64,000 bases of DNA from Rehmannia glutinosa (lineage: Eukaryota; Streptophyta; Magnoliopsida; Lamiales; Orobanchaceae). The stretch covers positions 124,001-188,000 of the forward strand of contig JABTTQ020002850.1 in NCBI GenBank assembly GCA_016081115.2, given 5' to 3'. Below are positions 63,716 to 64,000 of this stretch, one piece after another; the stretch's first letter is position 1, and the number at the start of each line of letters is the position of its first letter. The position numbers and the translations under genes were made by a program. The notes beneath the pieces were generated by a model. It saw nothing but the letters and a program-made list of their open reading frames with translations. It made no database searches and had not been told where the DNA came from.

Positions 63716-64000
63716 TGATAGGTGTGAGTTTTGCATGTATTTTGAGGCGTATTTCTGGCTATAATGATGGGTAAACATGCACATACTCGCGTTAAATGTT
63801 ACATATTCACTCCTTGCGGAAAAGATATTACACTTTGCTTATTTTGTAGGAATTTCATGATATTTGAAGCAAATTGAATACGAATACGAGGATAGCAAAG
63901 TGGAAACACGGAGAATTGAGTGAGTATACGAAAAGTGAAGCCAAAAAGAGCGAAAGTTGAGCGTCTAAGGAAAAGACAGGGGGCACACGGGTTGGGCGTT
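63716..64000 (+). repeat. 3' LTR of Athila element, cut by window end
   Basis: TGATAGGTGTGAGTTTTGC to the end matches 53861-54145 closely. The first hairpin unit begins at 63980 at the window edge. Confidence 0.92.

Larger units (their letters stand above)
53861..64000 (+). mobile_element. Athila-type Ty3/gypsy element, runs off the window
   Basis: 5' LTR 53861-55314, tRNA-Asp-like primer site, gag, protease, RT, RNase H, integrase, a hairpin-rich spacer, an ATHILA ORF-1-type third ORF, polypurine tract and the first 285 bases of the 3' LTR (63716 on). This is the Athila order (integrase after RT, extra ORF after integrase). Gag and pol are broken by several stops. The LTR pair cannot be fully compared because the right LTR is cut, and the left terminus reads TGAAAGG rather than TGATAGG. 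Confidence 0.92.

Noticed and set aside
1..64000. tRNA, rRNA or other RNA genes
   Set aside because: No candidate with the needed conserved boxes was seen; tRNA-like words are retrotransposon primer sites.

Overview
The window is plant nuclear DNA, almost certainly from a eudicot. It is AT-rich and holds Ty1/copia, Athila-type Ty3/gypsy, Mutator-like (MULE), CACTA and hAT elements with plant-type termini and tRNA-Met or tRNA-Asp-like primer sites. No intact host gene is visible. A broken F-box gene of the kind common in asterids (Lamiales) hints at that group, but this is inference only. Nearly everything is mobile DNA, much of it nested and degenerate. Layout, left to right. (1) 1-4551: remains of a minus-strand copia element (gag, primer site, long LTR) beside three to four degraded direct repeats. 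Its LTR carries an array of small hairpins with changing stems and a constant loop. (2) 4552-11319: a minus-strand copia element whose gag zinc knuckle is split by a pol-less plus-strand copia element (7899-10081). (3) 11320-13241: a CACTA terminus next to exon-like pieces of host genes, one a spinster-type transporter. A foldback MITE follows at 13316-13608. (4) 13648-24175: a minus-strand copia (Ale-like) with target duplication GAAAT. A plus-strand copia (18631-24156, duplication ATTAT) sits inside its 5' LTR and has a grossly chimeric 3' LTR containing an integrase fragment. (5) 24181-26811: gene-free, with a degenerate segmental duplication. (6) 26812-31236: a complete copia with 760-bp LTRs and duplication TATTT, keeping a 545-residue gag ORF but lacking almost all of pol. 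(7) 31237-36560: gene-free repeats, a 708-bp hAT remnant with its duplication, an F-box pseudogene, and a non-autonomous MULE-like element with an internal array. (8) 36616-52448: a 15.8-kb MULE with long inverted repeats, bounded on both sides by (AT)n. It holds a FAR1/MULE transposase gene on the plus strand and a Ulp1-like protease gene on the minus strand, the Kaonashi-type arrangement. A pol-less Athila derivative (45552-50374, duplication ATTAT) is inserted in it. (9) 52468-53860: another MULE-like terminus and gene-free DNA. (10) 53861 to the window end: a plus-strand Athila-type element with LTR, primer site, gag, protease, RT, RNase H, integrase, an ATHILA ORF-1-type third ORF, polypurine tract, and the start of the 3' LTR. 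The coding parts work together only in the ancestral sense: LTR elements encode gag and pol for reverse transcription and integration, and the MULE encodes a cut-and-paste transposase. Most copies carry stops, frameshifts or domain losses and are probably inactive. The gag ORF at 27629 and the third Athila ORF at 61956 are the longest undamaged frames.
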